DNA of 64,000 nucleotides from Beijerinckiaceae bacterium (GTDB lineage Bacteria > Pseudomonadota > Alphaproteobacteria > Rhizobiales > Beijerinckiaceae), in the NCBI GenBank assembly GCA_004564215.1, contig CP024846.1, forward strand, positions 124,001 to 188,000. The letters run 5' to 3'. The translations under genes were made by a program, and so were the position numbers. Under the pieces are notes generated by a model. The model was given only the letters and a program-made list of their open reading frames with translations, was not told the DNA's origin and ran no database searches. This document shows positions 60,690 through 64,000 of the stretch, piece by piece. Every line of letters begins with the position of its first letter. Within the stretch, counting starts at the first letter, position 1.

Positions 60690-62054
60690 ATGCACGTCAT
60701 CGAAATCGATTTTTGTGACCCGGCCGAGGCTGCTTTTGCGCTTCGCGATCTGCCGTTCCTGACTTTTCTCGATAGCGCGATGGCGGACCCCAAGCTTGGC
60801 CGCTACAGTTTTATTGCCGCGGATCCCTTTGCGCGACTTGAAGCCGCAGAGGCCGGGAGCGGCTGGGCCGCACGCCTGAAGGCCGCTCTGGACAAATATA
60901 AGATCGCGCCTTCGCCTGGCTTGCCCCCGTTTCAGGGTGGCATCGCCGGTTTGTTTTCCTATGAGCTCGGCCGCAGTTTGGAAAATCTTCCGAAACCGGC
61001 GTTGAACGATCTCGCCTTTCCGGACCTTTCGCTCGGACTCTACGACGTGGTCGTTGCCTTCGACTTGAGCGAACGCCGCGGTTTTGTGCTTTCGACGGGT
61101 CTACCCGAGATGGAGCCGGCCGCGCAAATTCGGCGTGCCGTCGAGCGTGGGCGTAAATTCGAGGATTTGCTGCGCCGCGCTGGCACGGCGCCCAGGGACG
61201 GAAATACATCGCTTCTCGGCTGGCACAGCAATTTCACCCGCGCCGGATATGAGAGGGCGGTTGGCGAAGTGATCGAGCGCATCCTTGCCGGCGATATTTT
61301 TCAAGCGAACTTGTCGCAAAGATTTGAAGCTGCCGTTCCGGCGGATTTCGATCATTTCGGTTTCTACCGCCGCCTGCGTAAACGCAATCCAGCCCCTTTT
61401 GCGGCCTATCTCGAGCACGCCGATTTCGTCATCGCCTCGGCCTCCCCCGAGCGATTTCTCAGGGTTGCGGGCGATCGCGTCGAGACACGGCCGATCAAAG
61501 GCACGCGGCGGCGCTTCTCGGATGCCATTCTCGATTCATTGCAGGCGCGGGCGCTGACTGAAAGCCGCAAGGATCGCGCCGAAAACGTCATGATTGTCGA
61601 TCTGTTGCGCAACGATCTCTCGAAAGTGTGTCAGCCCGGCTCGGTGCAGGTTCCGCAATTGTGCGGCCTTGAGACCTTTGCATCGGTGCATCATCTGGTC
61701 TCCTCGGTTGTTGGTCGCCTGAACGAGGGCATGGGCCCCATCGATGTCTTGGCGGCTGCGTTTCCCGGAGGCTCCATCACCGGCGCCCCCAAGCTTCGCG
61801 CGATGGAAATCATCACCGAATTGGAAGGCCATGCGCGGGGCCCTTACTGCGGCTGCATCGGCTACATCGGCTTCAACGGAACGATGGATACGAATATCGT
61901 CATCCGCACGGCAAGTTTTCGGGCCCGGACCTGCGTCGTGCAGGCGGGTGGCGGGATCGTCACGGCGTCCGATCCCGCGGCCGAATACGAAGAAACGCTC
62001 GACAAGGCGCGGGCCATTTTCGAGGCCTTCGGCACCAAGGAACTCGCCCGATGA
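60690..62054 (+). CDS. pabB: Aminodeoxychorismate synthase component I
   Basis: A 454-residue chorismate-binding enzyme that, with the PabA amidotransferase, makes 4-amino-4-deoxychorismate. The lysine in PIKGTRRR (about 270) marks PabB; TrpE has PIAGT. The catalytic block PGGSITGAPKLRAMEIITELE and the C-terminal IRTASF are typical. The start at ATG 60690 gives the usual length; an ATG at 60618 is in frame. Its stop overlaps pabA (ATGA). The product feeds both folate and methanopterin-type cofactors. Confidence 0.92.
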   Translation: MHVIEIDFCDPAEAAFALRDLPFLTFLDSAMADPKLGRYSFIAADPFARLEAAEAGSGWAARLKAALDKYKIAPSPGLPPFQGGIAGLFSYELGRSLENLPKPALNDLAFPDLSLGLYDVVVAFDLSERRGFVLSTGLPEMEPAAQIRRAVERGRKFEDLLRRAGTAPRDGNTSLLGWHSNFTRAGYERAVGEVIERILAGDIFQANLSQRFEAAVPADFDHFGFYRRLRKRNPAPFAAYLEHADFVIASASPERFLRVAGDRVETRPIKGTRRRFSDAILDSLQARALTESRKDRAENVMIVDLLRNDLSKVCQPGSVQVPQLCGLETFASVHHLVSSVVGRLNEGMGPIDVLAAAFPGGSITGAPKLRAMEIITELEGHARGPYCGCIGYIGFNGTMDTNIVIRTASFRARTCVVQAGGGIVTASDPAAEYEETLDKARAIFEAFGTKELAR

Positions 62055-62614
62055 TCCTGGTCATCGACAACTATGATTCCTTCGTCCACACGGTCGCCAA
62101 TTACCTCCGCGAACTCGGGGCTTCGCCGGTCGTCGTCCGCAACGACGCGGACCTCCCCGGCGAAATACCCGAAGCGATCGTAATTTCGCCGGGACCATGC
62201 ACGCCGAACGAGGCGGGGGTCTCGATGCAGCTTGTGCGGGAATATTCCGGGCGCGTGCCGATCCTTGGGATTTGTCTTGGCCATCAATGCATCGGGCAAG
62301 TTTTCGGAGGGAAGGTTTTGCGGGCTCTGCGCCCGATGCACGGCGAAGCGAGCCTGGTACGCCACAAAGCATCGGGAATTCTGGCTGGCTTGCCGGATCC
62401 GCTTGGCGTTGGCCGCTATCATTCGCTGATCGTCGAGCTGGACGCCGGTGCCACCGAACTCGAGCCGACGGCCTGGTCGATCGAAGACGAGATCATGGCT
62501 CTCCAACATCGTGAGCATCCGACCTTCGGGGTGCAATTTCATCCCGAATCGATCCTTACGGACCATGGTCATCAAATGCTCCGCAATTTTCTCGGCCACA
62601 TCCGGCCGCAATGA
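62051..62614 (+). CDS. pabA: Aminodeoxychorismate synthase component II (glutamine amidotransferase)
   Basis: A 187-residue class I glutamine amidotransferase that supplies ammonia to PabB. The nucleophile is Cys75 in GICLGHQCIGQ. The His and Glu of the triad are in VQFHPESI. VIDNYDSFVHTVANYL opens the protein. Such subunits can also serve anthranilate synthase, but the ATGA overlaps with pabB and pabC assign it to p-aminobenzoate synthesis here. Confidence 0.92.
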   Translation: MILVIDNYDSFVHTVANYLRELGASPVVVRNDADLPGEIPEAIVISPGPCTPNEAGVSMQLVREYSGRVPILGICLGHQCIGQVFGGKVLRALRPMHGEASLVRHKASGILAGLPDPLGVGRYHSLIVELDAGATELEPTAWSIEDEIMALQHREHPTFGVQFHPESILTDHGHQMLRNFLGHIRPQ

Positions 62615-63450
62615 TGCGGGTATGGCTGGACGGAGACATGGTGGCGCCGGAAGCGGCGCATATCTCGGTCATGGATCGCGGATTTCTGCTCGGGGACGGG
62701 GTGTTCGAAACCATCCTGGTCCATGGCGGTCGGGCCGTCGATCTGGAGGCCCATCTTGAGCGGCTGGCGTCGGGCCTCGGCGTCTTGGGCTTTGCAGGAG
62801 CCGTGGATCTTTCCAAGCTCCGTGCTGGGCTTGCGCATTATCTTGTGGCCGAGAGCGTCTCTTCCGCGGTGCTCCGCCTCACCGTGACCCGGGGAAGCGG
62901 TCCGCGTGGCCTCGTCCCGCCGGAGGCGCCGCGTCCGGCCATTCTGATGTCGCTCGCGCCGCCGCCGCCCAGGGAAACGCCACTGGCACTCCGTGTCGCG
63001 ACGACGACGCGGCGCAACGAACTTTCGCCTTGCTCCCGGATCAAGGCGCTGCCCTATCTGGATAATCTTGTCGCGCTGCGGGAGGCGCGCGGGCAGGGCG
63101 CCGACGAGGCGCTGATGCTCAACACGCGCGGCACGATCGCTTGCGCCAGCGTCGCCAACCTGTTCGTCATTCGGGACGGGCGACTGGAAACCCCGCCGGT
63201 TTCCGACGGCGCCTTGCCGGGCACCATGCGGGCGTTGATGTTGCTGTTGGCCGCGTCGGCGGGGTTGGTTCCGGTCGAAACCTCGCTTCAGGCGGCCGAC
63301 CTTGCTGCGGCGGATCAGGTTTTTCTGACAAATAGCGTTCGCGGTGCGATGGAAGCCGGATCCTGCAATGGCTTACCGCTTCAGCGGCGAGCAGGCGAGG
63401 CGTTGGAACGGCTGCGCGCGCTTGTTGCGACCCATCTCGGAACAGCTTGA
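62611..63450 (+). CDS. pabC: Aminodeoxychorismate lyase (class IV aminotransferase fold)
   Basis: A 279-residue PLP enzyme that splits aminodeoxychorismate to p-aminobenzoate and pyruvate. Class IV signatures are HISVMDRGFLLGDGVFETI, the PLP lysine in SRIKALPYLDNLVALREA, and EALMLNTRGTIACASVANLF. D-amino-acid or branched-chain transaminases share the fold; the pabB-pabA-pabC order supports PabC. Coupled to pabA by ATGA. Confidence 0.87.
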   Translation: MMRVWLDGDMVAPEAAHISVMDRGFLLGDGVFETILVHGGRAVDLEAHLERLASGLGVLGFAGAVDLSKLRAGLAHYLVAESVSSAVLRLTVTRGSGPRGLVPPEAPRPAILMSLAPPPPRETPLALRVATTTRRNELSPCSRIKALPYLDNLVALREARGQGADEALMLNTRGTIACASVANLFVIRDGRLETPPVSDGALPGTMRALMLLLAASAGLVPVETSLQAADLAAADQVFLTNSVRGAMEAGSCNGLPLQRRAGEALERLRALVATHLGTA

Positions 63451-63635
63451 TGCGGTCTAGGTGGCCCCGTGGCGGACCGCTTTCATATTTTTCGAAAACA
63501 TGCAAAGAGACCGGCAAGTTCATGAATAACGGCGCGATCCAGGTTCCATGCGGCATCTTTGCCGGATACGCCGGTCCCCGCGAGCTTGCTAACAACGGCC
63601 GCCAGGCAACGCCATTCGAGGAAATGCCAGAATGA
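63450..63635 (+). CDS. Small ORF bridging pabC and mfnB
   Basis: A 61-codon ORF. Its ATG overlaps the pabC stop (TGATG) and its TGA overlaps the mfnB ATG (ATGA), so it fills the gap exactly. Sequence includes FSKTCKETGKFMNNGAIQVP and GIFAGYAGPRELANNG. No family recognised and no hydrophobic segment. An internal ATG at 63522 could be used instead. The double overlap suggests translation, at least for coupling. Confidence 0.4.
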   Translation: MRSRWPRGGPLSYFSKTCKETGKFMNNGAIQVPCGIFAGYAGPRELANNGRQATPFEEMPE

Positions 63636-64000
63636 CATTGATGCTCGCGAGTGTAACCAGTCCGGCCGAGGCGGAGACGGTTTGGGCCCAGGGCGCCGAC
63701 ATCATCGATCTCAAGGACCCCAAAAATGGGGCACTCGGCGTCCTCGATGCGCATGTCGCCGCCGAGATCGTGCGTGCGATCGGCAAGCGCAAACCGGTGA
63801 GCGCAGCGGCCGGGACCGCATCGGATGCGCCGCACGCCGTCCTCGGCGCCGTCGCGGCTGCCGCCGCTTCGGGGGTCGATTACGTCAAGGTTGGTTTTTT
63901 ATCGAAGAAAACCGACCACGATACGATCCGCGCGCTGGAGCCTCTCGCCAAAAACACCAAGCTGGTTGGCGTTCTTTTTGCTGATCGTCAGCCCGATCTG
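63632..64000 (+). CDS. mfnB: (5-Formylfuran-3-yl)methyl phosphate synthase, MfnB family (partial)
   Basis: The first 123 codons of a gene that runs off the right edge. MfnB (DUF556) makes the furan precursor of methanofuran from two glyceraldehyde-3-phosphate molecules. Visible are MLASVTSPAEAETVWAQGAD, the Schiff-base lysine in DLKDPKNGALG (Lys28), and the second conserved lysine in DYVKVGF. In methylotrophic bacteria it serves methylofuran synthesis for the Fhc complex encoded 4-8 kb away. GAGGAAA lies upstream of ATG 63632. Confidence 0.92.
   Translation, partial: MTLMLASVTSPAEAETVWAQGADIIDLKDPKNGALGVLDAHVAAEIVRAIGKRKPVSAAAGTASDAPHAVLGAVAAAAASGVDYVKVGFLSKKTDHDTIRALEPLAKNTKLVGVLFADRQPDL

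Noticed and set aside
60690..62054. Anthranilate synthase TrpE
   Set aside because: The PIKGT lysine and the adjoining pabA-pabC genes favour PabB; TrpE has PIAGT at this place.

Overview
The window reads as a chromosomal segment of an alphaproteobacterium in the Hyphomicrobiales (Rhizobiales). The evidence is a CckA-type hybrid kinase, a DksA with a cysteine-poor zinc finger, an IalB-family protein, a Rhizobiales-style dispersed repeat and a ctaCDB-ctaGE oxidase operon. A complete bacterial formylmethanofuran dehydrogenase/formyltransferase set (fhcBADC) and an mfnB-type gene indicate a methylotroph that uses tetrahydromethanopterin and methylofuran. Together with a moderate GC content, this suggests the Beijerinckiaceae (methanotroph/methylotroph relatives); the family placement is inference. 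No tRNA, rRNA, insertion sequence, prophage or CRISPR array was seen.

Layout. 1-13.5 kb: HIT protein (partial), GNAT, APC permease, cckA, a small secreted protein, a FliO-like protein, dksA, icd, a TPR-like membrane protein, a metallophosphatase, a CYTH-CHAD protein and a LuxR-type regulator. 13.5-16.6 kb: an AT-rich regulatory gap with two palindromes, then thrS behind two abutting leader hairpins, then a DUF3574 protein. 16.6-26.4 kb: a repeat copy, then the minus-strand envelope operon lptG-lptD-surA-pdxA-ksgA, with pepA divergent. The lptF gene normally expected next to lptG is not there. 26.4-31.4 kb: a possible small RNA, a DUF502 protein, thrB-rnhA, a peroxiredoxin, a lone DsbD N-domain protein and a YqgE protein. 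31.4-35.6 kb: two tandem copies of the dispersed repeat, a membrane GGDEF/EAL protein, and a lysozyme-inhibitor (MliC-like) gene broken by one in-frame stop. 35.0-45.1 kb: the minus-strand cytochrome aa3 oxidase operon (ctaC, ctaD, ctaB, coxF-like, ctaG, ctaE, DUF983, SURF1) continuing into thrC, an M16 protease and a GNAT.

45.4-53.0 kb: an IalB-family protein and a lipoprotein, then a tandem glycine riboswitch driving gcvT-gcvH-gcvPA-gcvPB, then ahcY with a promoter that carries an operator-like palindrome. 53.1-54.0 kb: an esterase-like protein. 54.0-64.0 kb is a one-carbon cofactor region. fhcB-fhcA-fhcD-fhcC runs leftwards into folP-folK. On the right, pabB-pabA-pabC, a small coupled ORF and mfnB run rightwards.

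The one-carbon genes fit together. Glycine cleavage and AHCY handle folate-linked C1 units and methyl-group by-products. PabABC makes p-aminobenzoate, a precursor of both folate (FolP/FolK) and methanopterin-type cofactors. MfnB makes the furan precursor of methylofuran. The Fhc complex uses both C1 carriers to release formate.
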